DNA of 64,000 bases, from assembly GCA_036702865.1 (NCBI GenBank), contig DATNQD010000071.1, forward strand, positions 62,001 to 126,000, in the 5' to 3' direction. A program made the translations under genes and the position numbers. Below are positions 40,473 to 48,506 of this stretch, one piece after another. Source of the DNA: Trichocoleus sp. GTDB lineage: Bacteria; Cyanobacteriota; Cyanobacteriia; Elainellales; Elainellaceae. The notes below the pieces were generated by a model, which was given only the letters and a program-made list of their open reading frames with translations, was not told the DNA's origin and searched no databases. How positions within the stretch are numbered: position 1 is the first letter of the stretch; the number at the start of each line of letters is the position of its first letter.

Positions 40473-41615
40473 ATGGCTATGGCGAAAACGACACTGGTTC
40501 GGCTTGTCAAAGGAAAATCGCGTGCGGCAGTTTCACCCGTCTCGCATCAAACGCTCTGTCGATCGCCCATCAAGCTGGCTTTATTGGGGGTAGGGCGATG
40601 GGGAACCCATTTGCTGCGTAACTTCCTGGCACAGCCACAAGCCGAGATCATTGCTGTAGTTGAACCATCCATCGAACGGTTGCAGTCCTTACCACAGCAG
40701 TTTGAACTCCCCGATTCCACCTGGCTGACCTCAGATTGGACAGAGGCACTGAACTTACCCGGACTGGAAGCAGTTGTAATTGCCACGCCAGCAGCAACTC
40801 ATTACCCGCTCATTCGGGCTGCTCTGGAGCGAGGCTTGCATGTTTTGGCAGAAAAGCCCTTGACGCTTAAGGTTGAGGAAGCGATCGAACTCTGTGAACT
40901 GGCAGATCAACAGCAGCGACAGCTCATCATCGACCACACCTATTTATTTCATCCAGCAGTGCAGCAGGGTCGATCGATCGTGCAACAAGGCAAACTAGGG
41001 GAACTACGCTACGGCTATGCCACCCGAACTCATTTGGGTCCAGTGCGCCAGGATGTAGATGCTCTCTGGGATTTAGCAGTTCATGACATCGCAATTTTTA
41101 ATCACTGGCTGAAAGAAACCCCGCTTCAAGTGCAGGCACAGGGGACAAGCTGGCTTCAGGGCTGCTTAGCACAATGTCCATCAGGACTGGCTGATCTGGT
41201 TTGGATCCGATTAACTTATCCTAGCGGCTTCCAGGCAACTATCCACCTTTGTTGGGCAAACCCTGACAAACAGCGGCGGCTTTGTCTAGCCGGAAGCCAG
41301 GGAACTCTGGTCTTTGATGAGTTGAAGGGAGATGCTCCCTTGACCCTGCTGCAAGGCAGACTAGAGGCAAACCAGCAGCACTTTGTCCCAATGGATCACC
41401 AGCAAGAAGTCATTCCAGTCGAGGCGATCGAACCGCTGCATCAGGTCTGTCATCACTTCCTTAGCTGCATCCAGCAAGGGATAACTTCCCCCATTTCATC
41501 AGGCTGGCTGGGCGCAGAACTCGTGCAAATTTTAAGTGCCCTTACCGCTTCCCTCCAAGTGGGCGGCAAAGCGATCGAAGTTTCCCCGCTCCGCCGCTCT
41601 AATGTCCCTTGTTAG
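40473..41615 (+). CDS. Gfo/Idh/MocA family NAD(P)-dependent oxidoreductase
   Basis: A 380-residue protein. After a basic 35-residue leader (AKTTLVRLVKGKSRAAVS) comes the Rossmann domain IKLALLGVGRWGTHLLRNFL, then the family hallmark HVLAEKPLTL with the catalytic Lys, and the C-terminal alpha/beta domain with YLFHPAVQQGRSIV and DLAVHDIAIFNHWL. Such enzymes oxidise or reduce sugars, inositols or nucleotide sugars; the substrate is not readable. Start choice is uncertain because the leader could be trimmed (MAMAKTT has two ATGs). It ends overlapping the convergent SIMPL gene by four bases. Confidence 0.87.
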   Translation: MAMAKTTLVRLVKGKSRAAVSPVSHQTLCRSPIKLALLGVGRWGTHLLRNFLAQPQAEIIAVVEPSIERLQSLPQQFELPDSTWLTSDWTEALNLPGLEAVVIATPAATHYPLIRAALERGLHVLAEKPLTLKVEEAIELCELADQQQRQLIIDHTYLFHPAVQQGRSIVQQGKLGELRYGYATRTHLGPVRQDVDALWDLAVHDIAIFNHWLKETPLQVQAQGTSWLQGCLAQCPSGLADLVWIRLTYPSGFQATIHLCWANPDKQRRLCLAGSQGTLVFDELKGDAPLTLLQGRLEANQQHFVPMDHQQEVIPVEAIEPLHQVCHHFLSCIQQGITSPISSGWLGAELVQILSALTASLQVGGKAIEVSPLRRSNVPC

Positions 41616-42358
41616 TAGCTAATTTGCAGTGTTACCGTTGCCTCAACCTCCTGTTCTCCACCAATGACAGGAGTTGGAGCAGAGTCAGCCGCAGCCGCAG
41701 CATAGTTGGCTTGACGGAAAAGGGGCACTGGCGGGGGCATCGGTGCGCCATTAACTTGGATGCTGACGACTTCACGACGAGTCAGACCTAACGCACTCAG
41801 AGCAGCCTCAGCTTGAGCCTGGGCTTCCTGGGTGGCTTCCCGAATCGCTTGCTGTCTTGCCGTTGCCATCGCAGCATCATCGGCAGCAAAGGTAACTCCA
41901 TCAATGCGGGTTGCCCCTGCTCGGACTGCCTGATCAAGTAAGCCACCTGCTTGCTCAGTTGGAACCCGGAAACTAACAGAATTCGTTGCGGTGTAACCCA
42001 CAATCCGCTGTTGACCGTTGTCGTAGTCATAGCGAGGGTTGAGCGAAATGCCAGCTGTCTGAAGTTTGCCAACGTTGCGTGACCGCAGAAATTCCACGAC
42101 CGCAGCCGATCGCTGTGCTGCCTCTTTTTGTACTGCCTCAGCCGTATCACCTTGCACTTCTACGCCTAATTGCACCTGGGTTAGCGTGGTGGGAATTGCT
42201 TCGGAGCCTTGCCCAGTTACAGTAATCGTTCGCATCATTCGTTCGGTTTCTTGAGCAAGGGCGGGATTAGTTAAGGTCAGGCTGAGCATACCGATCAGCA
42301 GGGGCACAGCAGCCCGAAAAGAATGTTTTGACATCGACTGCGTTAAAGCGAGCTTCAT
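41612..42358 (-). CDS. Periplasmic SIMPL-domain (DUF541) protein
   Basis: ATG 42358 is chosen because GAGGAG lies about 8 bases upstream; the open frame extends to GTG 42373. The 248-residue protein has a signal peptide (FRAAVPLLIGMLSLTLTNPA, cleaved near ALAQ) and one SIMPL domain: RTITVTGQGSEAIPTTLTQV, QKEAAQRSAAVVEFLRS, GYTATNSVSFRVP and AVRAGATRIDGVTF. SIMPL proteins are envelope proteins of unclear function, linked in some species to oxidative stress (E. coli YggE) or cell-surface assembly. It converges with the Gfo/Idh gene, sharing four bases. Confidence 0.88.
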   Translation of the reverse strand: MKLALTQSMSKHSFRAAVPLLIGMLSLTLTNPALAQETERMMRTITVTGQGSEAIPTTLTQVQLGVEVQGDTAEAVQKEAAQRSAAVVEFLRSRNVGKLQTAGISLNPRYDYDNGQQRIVGYTATNSVSFRVPTEQAGGLLDQAVRAGATRIDGVTFAADDAAMATARQQAIREATQEAQAQAEAALSALGLTRREVVSIQVNGAPMPPPVPLFRQANYAAAAADSAPTPVIGGEQEVEATVTLQISY

Positions 42359-42580
42359 TAAAATACTCCTCACATCAGACTTAATTGTTCTGTTTGCTCG
42401 AATAGTTCTGATGCTTCTAATGTGGCATGGCGATCGCTCACTCAGCCGCTAAGTTACAGTTTCCGAAACAGGTAAAAAAGCAGAAGTGTTGAAAGACAGC
42501 CTAACATCTGGAATAGTTTTCAGTCTTGGAGTTATTTTTGTTCTTAAGGCAAACTTAAATCCTTCAATAGGTTTGTAGAA

Positions 42581-43096
42581 TTACCCTCTTATTTCATTGA
42601 GATAATCGGTCAGAATTGCGCCCCGCATTAAAGCGTAAATATTCTGATAGTGGTATTTGTGAATGTAATTTTCGTCAGCACATTCTGTAATTGAAGCAAG
42701 TATGATTGCGATGCTAATAGGAGTTAGCGCCTTAGTATAATCTCCGGCAATTGCAAGAGTTTTGGCTATGCCATAATAGGTCATAAACCAAGCCTTTCCA
42801 ACACTGCTCTCTTGAAAGAATTGATTGTAATAGAAAATACTTTTAGAAAGATCACTATTTCTCTTAGCCTGAATTGCTGCATCAACGTGAAAATATTGGG
42901 TTAGAGGTTCACCTTTAACAGTATCAATACCATAACTGGTAACGATGGCAAGCGCGATCGACTTTTCCCTATTTTTAGCAGCATTTAGTAATTCAAGAAT
43001 GTCTTCACAACAATCTAGAAGAGCGATATCAGCAATTAAAGCTTGTTCCTTGCCATCATTCAGATCATCTTGGTTTGTACGCTTCGCTTCTCCCAT
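42581..43096 (-). CDS. Hypothetical protein with MGEAKR N-terminus
   Basis: The open frame reaches 43219, but its first 41 codons run through a probable MITE. ATG 43096 (MGEAKRTNQDDLNDG), with AGGA ten bases upstream, is the better start and gives 171 residues. MGEAKR occurs at the start of several uncharacterised cyanobacterial and phage-associated proteins. The rest is predicted soluble and helical, with a TPR-like stretch (SIFYYNQFFQESSVGKAWFM, DYTKALTPISIAII). Base composition is clearly more AT-rich than in flanking genes, suggesting an acquired gene. I cannot assign a function. Confidence 0.65.
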   Translation of the reverse strand: MGEAKRTNQDDLNDGKEQALIADIALLDCCEDILELLNAAKNREKSIALAIVTSYGIDTVKGEPLTQYFHVDAAIQAKRNSDLSKSIFYYNQFFQESSVGKAWFMTYYGIAKTLAIAGDYTKALTPISIAIILASITECADENYIHKYHYQNIYALMRGAILTDYLNEIRG

Positions 43097-43121
43097 AAGT
43101 TTAAATCCTATTGAATAGATA

Positions 43122-43224
43122 AGTAGGTGGGTGTAATTAAACTGAGGATACTTTTCAGAATGGGGGTAGGGATGGGTAAGGCTTTTAAGCGAGGGGATCT
43201 TATATTTAATCTGACCCACCTACT
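43122..43224. mobile_element. Probable MITE with 11-bp terminal inverted repeats and TA flanks
   Basis: AGTAGGTGGGT (43122-43132) and its exact inverse ACCCACCTACT (43214-43224) bound a 103-bp segment. Each is flanked by the dinucleotide TA, the target-site duplication of IS630/Tc1-mariner elements. Inside the ends, a 6-base ATTAAA block is also inverted after a 3-base mismatch. No transposase is encoded. It lies just upstream of the AT-rich hypothetical gene, whose apparent 5' extension it creates. Confidence 0.6.
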
Positions 43225-43225
43225 T

Positions 43226-43761
43226 AGACTAAATTCATGTTGAATTCAAAACAGATTCTTTCAATAAATTAATTGCCTACTCAATTTCAAGCTTTTACAA
43301 ATCAAATAGAATCTGTTTTGGTATCATCTACTCTTCATTTTTTAGTTAAAAAGAATAACAGAATGATTCATTTATTCTTTACTCCTATTCATTAACCATT
43401 AATCATCAAATAATTAGCCAAATAGATATTGAATGGGCTGAATTGAGATCAGCGTTTGATTTCACACTTTTCGGATCAGATTTCCTGTGGCTTACCGTGT
43501 CTCTGTGAAAGAAGCCCTAAAAGCCTTGAAATAGAAGCTTTTCAACCTGAGCACCCGAATTTCTCCAGGCGTTGCTTCAGAGAAATATAAAGTCGTGAAT
43601 TGGGTGCCTGCATTACCCCCTCAATCCTCTAATTTTGAGAGTGAATCAAGGCAGTTTGTGCAAAGCAACTTTTAGACTGTCTTTTTTACTTAGTTCAATA
43701 TTTCCGAAACCTGATAGCCTGGGAGATCGCCGAAAATAAGGGATACCCTCTCATCTGCATC
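43226..43761. other. AT-rich intergenic region upstream of ksgA
   Basis: A 536-base gap with no convincing gene. It contains the 13-bp inverted repeat at 43247-43320 and presumably the ksgA promoter nearer 43.7 kb. AT content is high at the left and declines towards ksgA. Confidence 0.45.
43247..43320. repeat. 74-bp segment bounded by a perfect 13-bp inverted repeat
   Basis: CAAAACAGATTCT (43247-43259) and AGAATCTGTTTTG (43308-43320) are exact inverses separated by 48 AT-rich bases. There is no obvious target-site duplication and no T-run. It could be another small mobile element, a folded RNA or a regulator site. It starts only 22 bases from the end of the neighbouring MITE. Confidence 0.55.
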
Positions 43762-44580
43762 ATGACCCATCACGCTCGAAAACGATTTGGACAGCACTGG
43801 TTACGAAACGAAGCAGCACTCGCTCAGATTGTCGAAGCTGCCAGCTTGAAGCCGAACGATCGCGTTTTAGAAATTGGTCCCGGAACCGGAGTTTTGACGA
43901 AACGGCTGCTGTCTCTGGCAGAATCGGTGCTGTCGGTGGAGATTGATCGAGATTTGTGTGTCTTACTGCGAAAGGAGTTCAAGCAGGCTGAGAACTTTCT
44001 GCTGCTCCAGGGAGACATTCTGAGTTTAGATCTGGAACCCACGCTGGCAGATTTTCCGGCATTTCAATCGCCCAATAAAGTGGTTGCCAATATTCCCTAC
44101 AACATTACGGGACCCATCCTGGAACAGCTGCTAGGAACAATCCCTCAACCGAACCCCAAACCGTTTGAGTCGATCGTGCTGCTGATGCAAAAAGAAGTGG
44201 CAGAACGGCTTGTCGCCAGTCCAAGCTCTAAAGCATTTGGCGCATTGACGGTGCGCGTCCAGTATTTAGCCGATTGCACCTGGATCTGTGATGTTCCTGC
44301 CCGATCCTTTGAACCACCGCCTAAAGTCGATTCTGCTGTCATTCGCCTGACTCCCCGTCCCATTCAACCCACTGCCCAAGATCCCCGCCACCTCGATACT
44401 CTGGTCAAATTAGGGTTCGCTACCCGCCGCAAAATGCTGCGAAACAATCTGCAAAGCGTCATTGAGCGCGATCGCCTGTCCGAAATTCTGGAAGGCTTTC
44501 AGCTCAGTCCCCAATCTCGGGCTGAAGATCTGAGTTTGATGGATTGGATCGCGTTGAGTAATAAGCTGAGTGAAGGGTAA
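43762..44580 (+). CDS. rsmA: 16S rRNA (adenine1518/1519-N6)-dimethyltransferase
   Basis: RsmA/KsgA dimethylates two adjacent adenines near the 3' end of 16S rRNA late in 30S assembly. The 272-residue protein has RKRFGQHWLRNEAALAQIVE, the SAM motif VLEIGPGTGVLTKRLL, and the catalytic NIPYNITGPILEQLL (NIPY motif). EVAERLVASPSSKAFGALTV and PPPKVDSAVIRLTP complete the signature. It starts the conserved cyanobacterial order rsmA, ispE, DUF3082; ispE begins 96 bases later, so an operon is likely. Confidence 0.95.
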   Translation: MTHHARKRFGQHWLRNEAALAQIVEAASLKPNDRVLEIGPGTGVLTKRLLSLAESVLSVEIDRDLCVLLRKEFKQAENFLLLQGDILSLDLEPTLADFPAFQSPNKVVANIPYNITGPILEQLLGTIPQPNPKPFESIVLLMQKEVAERLVASPSSKAFGALTVRVQYLADCTWICDVPARSFEPPPKVDSAVIRLTPRPIQPTAQDPRHLDTLVKLGFATRRKMLRNNLQSVIERDRLSEILEGFQLSPQSRAEDLSLMDWIALSNKLSEG

Positions 44581-44676
44581 TTGGTGAAGGGTAATTGGGA
44601 ATGGTAATCGCATGAACCGCCCATTCCGCCCTCCCACCGAGCACCCGCCACCAACCACTGACCAGTGACCCTTGCT

Positions 44677-45621
44677 ATGCAAACCTACACACTGCTTGCT
44701 CCTGCCAAGATTAATTTGTATCTGGAGATCCTGGGCGATCGCCCAGATGGGTTTCACGAATTGGTGATGATTCTTCAAAGTATTGACCTAGCCGATCGGC
44801 TGACGCTGCGGGCAAATGGCACCGATCGGATTCAGGTGCTCTGTACAAATGCGGAAGTGCCGCTGGATGAAACAAATCTGGCTTATCGGGCGGCGGCGTT
44901 GATGGCGGAGCAGTTTCCAGAAGTGTTTAACCAATTTGGCGGCGTGGAGATTACGCTTGAGAAAAATGTGCCGATCGGGGCAGGTCTGGCAGGGGGTTCG
45001 GCAGATGCGGCAGCAGTCCTGGTGGGGTTGGATTTGATGTGGAGTCTGGGGCTGACCCAAATTGAACTGCAAGAGCTAGGGGCAAGGCTAGGATCGGATA
45101 TTCCTTTTTGTATTGCGGGCGGAACGGCAATTGCAACGGGACGAGGTGAACAGTTAGCGCCATTGCCTAGCCCAGATCAGCTTTATGCAGTGCTGGCGAA
45201 ATATCGTGATTTACCCGTTTCGACCATTTGGGCATATAAAACCTATCGGCAGCAGTTCAAGGAAACCTATGTAGCCGATCGCGAGACCTTGCTGGGGCGA
45301 AGGCAGAGAGTGCACTCAAGCGGGATTGTCGCAGCAATTAGTCAGCGAAACAGTGAGCAAATTGGCAAACTTTTGCATAATGACCTGGAAAAGGTGGTGC
45401 TGCCTGCCTATCCTCAAGTGATGGAACTGCGGAAAACCCTGGAGCAATTCGATACGCTGGGAGTAATGATGTCTGGCTCTGGTTCAACGGTGTTTGCGTT
45501 GGTTGAGTCGCAGGCGCAAGCAGATCAGGTAAAGCAGCAGTTACGCCAAAAACTTCCAAATCCAGACCTGGGTATCTGGACAGCAAAATTGATTAGTAAA
45601 GGTGTCCAGATCGTTCACTAG
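44677..45621 (+). CDS. ispE: 4-diphosphocytidyl-2-C-methyl-D-erythritol kinase (IspE)
   Basis: IspE phosphorylates CDP-ME in the MEP isoprenoid pathway. ATG 44677 (MQTYTLLAPAKINLYLEILG) is the conserved start, although the frame is open from GTG 44665. GHMP-kinase motifs: APAKINLYLEI, the ATP-binding VPIGAGLAGGSADAAAVLVG at about 95-115, and MMSGSGSTVFALVE near the end. The 314-residue length is normal. The isoprenoid product feeds chlorophyll, carotenoids and the plastoquinone chain made by Sds nearby. Confidence 0.95.
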   Translation: MQTYTLLAPAKINLYLEILGDRPDGFHELVMILQSIDLADRLTLRANGTDRIQVLCTNAEVPLDETNLAYRAAALMAEQFPEVFNQFGGVEITLEKNVPIGAGLAGGSADAAAVLVGLDLMWSLGLTQIELQELGARLGSDIPFCIAGGTAIATGRGEQLAPLPSPDQLYAVLAKYRDLPVSTIWAYKTYRQQFKETYVADRETLLGRRQRVHSSGIVAAISQRNSEQIGKLLHNDLEKVVLPAYPQVMELRKTLEQFDTLGVMMSGSGSTVFALVESQAQADQVKQQLRQKLPNPDLGIWTAKLISKGVQIVH

Positions 45622-45674
45622 CCTCAATATCATTTCTCCGAAATCAGCCTTTTATCAAAAATGGATAGTGTGTT

Positions 45675-46025
45675 ATGACCAATCCAGCTCCTAATTCCTC
45701 ACCTGAAAAGCCCCAAACTCCTCCGGTTTCCAAAGACAGTTCTTCCTATGTACCGCCAACGCCGCTTCGCTGTTTTACTGGGTCGCTGATGGCTGGCTCT
45801 CTCGGCATCGTCATGTATCGCTTAACGCGATCGATTATTGATGTCTTTGCTCATAAGCCTCTGCCAGACAGTAATCCTACGGCGACGAATATTGCTGTTG
45901 CTGTCCGTACCTTAGTTGTGGGAACGAGTACCTTAGCGACTGCCATTTTTTCGATCGCCGCTTTAGGTTTAACGGCTTTAGGAATTCAACTCTTGATTAA
46001 GCAACTGCGTCAGCCTTCAAACTAA
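45675..46025 (+). CDS. DUF3082 membrane protein
   Basis: A 116-residue protein with a Pro/Ser-rich N-terminal tail of about 33 residues (NPAPNSSPEKPQTPPVSKDS) and two predicted membrane helices (TGSLMAGSLGIVMYRLT and TSTLATAIFSIAALGLTALG). This architecture and its place 53 bases after ispE match the DUF3082 family of cyanobacteria and plastids. Function is unknown. It is probably cotranscribed with rsmA-ispE. Confidence 0.8.
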   Translation: MTNPAPNSSPEKPQTPPVSKDSSSYVPPTPLRCFTGSLMAGSLGIVMYRLTRSIIDVFAHKPLPDSNPTATNIAVAVRTLVVGTSTLATAIFSIAALGLTALGIQLLIKQLRQPSN

Positions 46026-46113
46026 CGAACCTAACCTAACTAACCGAAACTGTTTTCGCCTTTGTTGCTTCTGTTGTCTCGATCGTCTCACTTTATTTCT
46101 TGAAGAGGTTGCC

Positions 46114-46578
46114 ATGACTGAGTCGCTTTCCAGTCTCCCATTTGCTGATCCGATCGCCTCTAATCCAATTGCCGATATGCCGCAAGAGGGTGAGCTGATA
46201 ACGGTACATCCCACTCAGGAAGTGATGACCCGCCAGCGGTTGCCCTACTTCTTTGGCATTTCTGGCACGACCGCAGGCACAAAAGGCATTTCCATGAATC
46301 TTGTGGTGATTCCAGCAGGCGGCACAGCCGAGCCTCACTTTCACCGAAACTATGAAACAGCCATTTATATTTTGAAAGGACGGGTAAGAACGCAATACGG
46401 CAAAGGCTTAAAGCAAAGCATCATCAATGAAGCCGGAGATTTTCTGTTTATTCCGCCCGGAGTGCCGCATCAACCCTTCAATTTAAGTGAAACAGAAGCC
46501 GCCGAAGCGATCGTGGCTCGGAATGACCCCAACGAGCAGGAAAATGTTGTCCCTTATGACCCATCTGCGGGTTTTTGA
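46114..46578 (+). CDS. Cupin-domain protein
   Basis: A 154-residue single-cupin protein. Cupin motif 1 (PAGGTAEPHFHRNYETAIYI) supplies the two His and the Glu metal ligands, and motif 2 (GDFLFIPPGVPHQPFNLSE) the third His. Small stand-alone cupins bind Fe, Mn or Zn and act as isomerases, dioxygenases or sensors; substrate unknown. A GAAGAGG-type ribosome site lies upstream of the ATG. It is followed by the ClC channel gene in the same direction. Confidence 0.87.
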   Translation: MTESLSSLPFADPIASNPIADMPQEGELITVHPTQEVMTRQRLPYFFGISGTTAGTKGISMNLVVIPAGGTAEPHFHRNYETAIYILKGRVRTQYGKGLKQSIINEAGDFLFIPPGVPHQPFNLSETEAAEAIVARNDPNEQENVVPYDPSAGF

Positions 46579-46653
46579 TCAATTGATTTAACGGATTAAT
46601 GTAATCGATTAAGTAAATGTGCTTACCGATAGATTGACGCAGGGCTTCCTAAA

Positions 46654-46671
46654 CCGTATAAAACTATACGG
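46654..46671. promoter_or_regulatory. Perfect 7-bp palindrome upstream of the ClC gene
   Basis: CCGTATA-AAAC-TATACGG is a perfect inverted repeat with a 4-base spacer, ending 44 bases before the ClC start codon. The position and symmetry suit a dimeric repressor operator. It could also fold in RNA, but no T-run follows. No regulator is identified. Confidence 0.4.
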
Positions 46672-46715
46672 AATGTTGTTAAACTTTCTGCTGTAGAGCA
46701 GGTAAGGGATCCTGA

Positions 46716-47939
46716 ATGAAACGAAACCCGACTACGCTCACTCGCTCCGTGTTGCTATGGGCAGTGATGGGAATGGTTTGTGGCTTGTTTGCTGCGCTCT
46801 ATTGGATAGTGCTGTCTTACCTCATGCAGGGATTCGAGCATTTTCAAGGGCTTTCACTGCTGTTTCTCATGCCATTGGCAGGGCTGCTGATTGGTTGGGT
46901 TATTCAATGGTTGGGCAATCCGGGCGAAATCGGCTTGGTGATTGACAACATTCACCTCAATGGTGGGCGGTTGGCGATGCGGGAGAATCCCTCAATGATT
47001 TTGTCATCGCTGATCAGTATTGCGAGTGGTGGAAGTGCTGGACCTGAAGCACCCATGGTGCAAGTAACCGGTTCAATTGGGACATGGTTTGCCGATCGCC
47101 TGCGGCTGCAAGGAGAAGCGTTACGAACGTTGAGTATTGCTGGCATGGCATCTGGGTTTACCGTCTTATTTGGTGCGCCATTGGGCGGAACCTTTTTTGC
47201 CTTAGAAATTTTGCACCATCAGCATGTTGTACTTTATGCAGAAGCAATTTTGCCAGCGATCGTCGCCAGCTGTGCCGGATATACCGTTTTTGCAGCAATT
47301 ACAAAACTGGGAATTGGGCCTACCTGGCACTTTCCACAATATGACGTGAGCAGCATTTTTGATTTTGGCGAAGCCATGCTTTATGGAATCGTTGGGGCGA
47401 TCGCAGGCTGGCTGTTTATCACCATTTTTCGCATCTGCGGTCGATTGCTGGAGTCGCTGCCCCATCCAATTTACTGGAAAACAACAGTGGCAGGGTTAGG
47501 GTTAGGCTGCTTAGCATTTCTTTTTCCGCTGACTCGTTTCTTTGGTGAACATCAACTGGAAACAGTGATTGACGGAAACTTCTCAATTTCGTTTTTAATC
47601 CTGTTGGTGGTCGCTAAAATGTTGGCGATTAGCTTGACGGTGACCGGAGGTTGGCGAGGCGGCATCATCATTCCGCTTTTCTTTACAGGAGCCTGTTTAG
47701 GCAAGATTGTTGCGATGGTTCATCCTGAATCAAACGAAGCATTAGCAATGGTTTGTATTATGGCGGCTCTCAATACAACCGTGACTCGAACGCCAATTAG
47801 CACTACTTTATTACTGGCTAAACTGGCAGGATTTAGCACCTTTACCCCCATTCTGTTTGCTAGCGTCGTTGGCTTCTTTCTGTCGCCTCGCAATCCATTT
47901 ATTGCGGCACAGTTGAGCATCACGGATCAGAAACATTAG
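46716..47939 (+). CDS. ClC-family voltage-gated chloride channel/antiporter
   Basis: A 407-residue membrane protein with about 10-11 helices. The ClC selectivity region is GGSAGPEAPMVQVTGSIGTW; GPEAP aligns with the GREGP motif of E. coli ClcA, so the gating glutamate is kept. FGAPLGGTFFALEILHH and GWRGGIIIPLFFTGACLG are further family motifs. No C-terminal CBS domain. Cl-/H+ exchange is typical of bacterial members with this Glu; whether it exchanges or conducts cannot be told. The next gene starts 37 bases downstream. Confidence 0.9.
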   Translation: MKRNPTTLTRSVLLWAVMGMVCGLFAALYWIVLSYLMQGFEHFQGLSLLFLMPLAGLLIGWVIQWLGNPGEIGLVIDNIHLNGGRLAMRENPSMILSSLISIASGGSAGPEAPMVQVTGSIGTWFADRLRLQGEALRTLSIAGMASGFTVLFGAPLGGTFFALEILHHQHVVLYAEAILPAIVASCAGYTVFAAITKLGIGPTWHFPQYDVSSIFDFGEAMLYGIVGAIAGWLFITIFRICGRLLESLPHPIYWKTTVAGLGLGCLAFLFPLTRFFGEHQLETVIDGNFSISFLILLVVAKMLAISLTVTGGWRGGIIIPLFFTGACLGKIVAMVHPESNEALAMVCIMAALNTTVTRTPISTTLLLAKLAGFSTFTPILFASVVGFFLSPRNPFIAAQLSITDQKH

Positions 47940-47975
47940 AAGTAGACTATTTGGGACAAGAAATTTTGATCACTC

Positions 47976-48419
47976 ATGACGCTCACCTCATCGACAGAAA
48001 CCCTCGAACGGCTTGAATCGCTCAAAACAGGCATTGTTGGCTCGATCGCCTCAGGGGTCGCTTTTCTGTTGCTTACCCTGCTCCATGCCCAACTGGTATC
48101 TTCTCTGCCTATTTCTGTAACTAGCAGTCAAACCCTTCATCTGCTGATCTCAGGCTCGATCGCTCTGCTCTCTGGGTTTCTGTTCAGCGTCACCTATCGC
48201 TATGTCATTCGACAAGACAAAAATCCCCAACTCAAATCCGGTGCAATCATGGCATTCGGACTGATTCGGGGATTAGCGCAAGCAGAAAATCAATTGAATA
48301 ATCAGCTTCCTTTCTGGCAGTTAGGCATTCCGATTGCCGAAAGTTTGCTGCTCTTTGCGATCGTTGCCTTCTGTGTCGATTGGGCGATTGGGTTCGGTTG
48401 GATAAAACGAATGGAGTAG
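47976..48419 (+). CDS. Small membrane protein of unknown function
   Basis: A 147-residue protein with three or four hydrophobic segments: IVGSIASGVAFLLLTLLHAQ, HLLISGSIALLSGFLFSV and LGIPIAESLLLFAIVAFCVD. GAIMAFGLIRGLAQAEN lies on a loop. I recall similar proteins being widespread in cyanobacteria, but no function is known to me. It follows ClC by 37 bases and is probably cotranscribed, hinting at an ion or envelope role (inference). Confidence 0.75.
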   Translation: MTLTSSTETLERLESLKTGIVGSIASGVAFLLLTLLHAQLVSSLPISVTSSQTLHLLISGSIALLSGFLFSVTYRYVIRQDKNPQLKSGAIMAFGLIRGLAQAENQLNNQLPFWQLGIPIAESLLLFAIVAFCVDWAIGFGWIKRME

Positions 48420-48506
48420 AGAGTCGGGAATCAACGGTAGGAAGATAGCAGCTAAATTACTCTCACTCCTCACAGACCCCTTTTCCCCGCTCTGCGTCCT
48501 CTTCGC

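Noticed and set aside
42361-42375. ACTCCTCACA word resembling the Yfr1 small-RNA core
   Set aside because: It is simply the complement of the Shine-Dalgarno region of the SIMPL gene and lacks the two flanking stem-loops of Yfr1.
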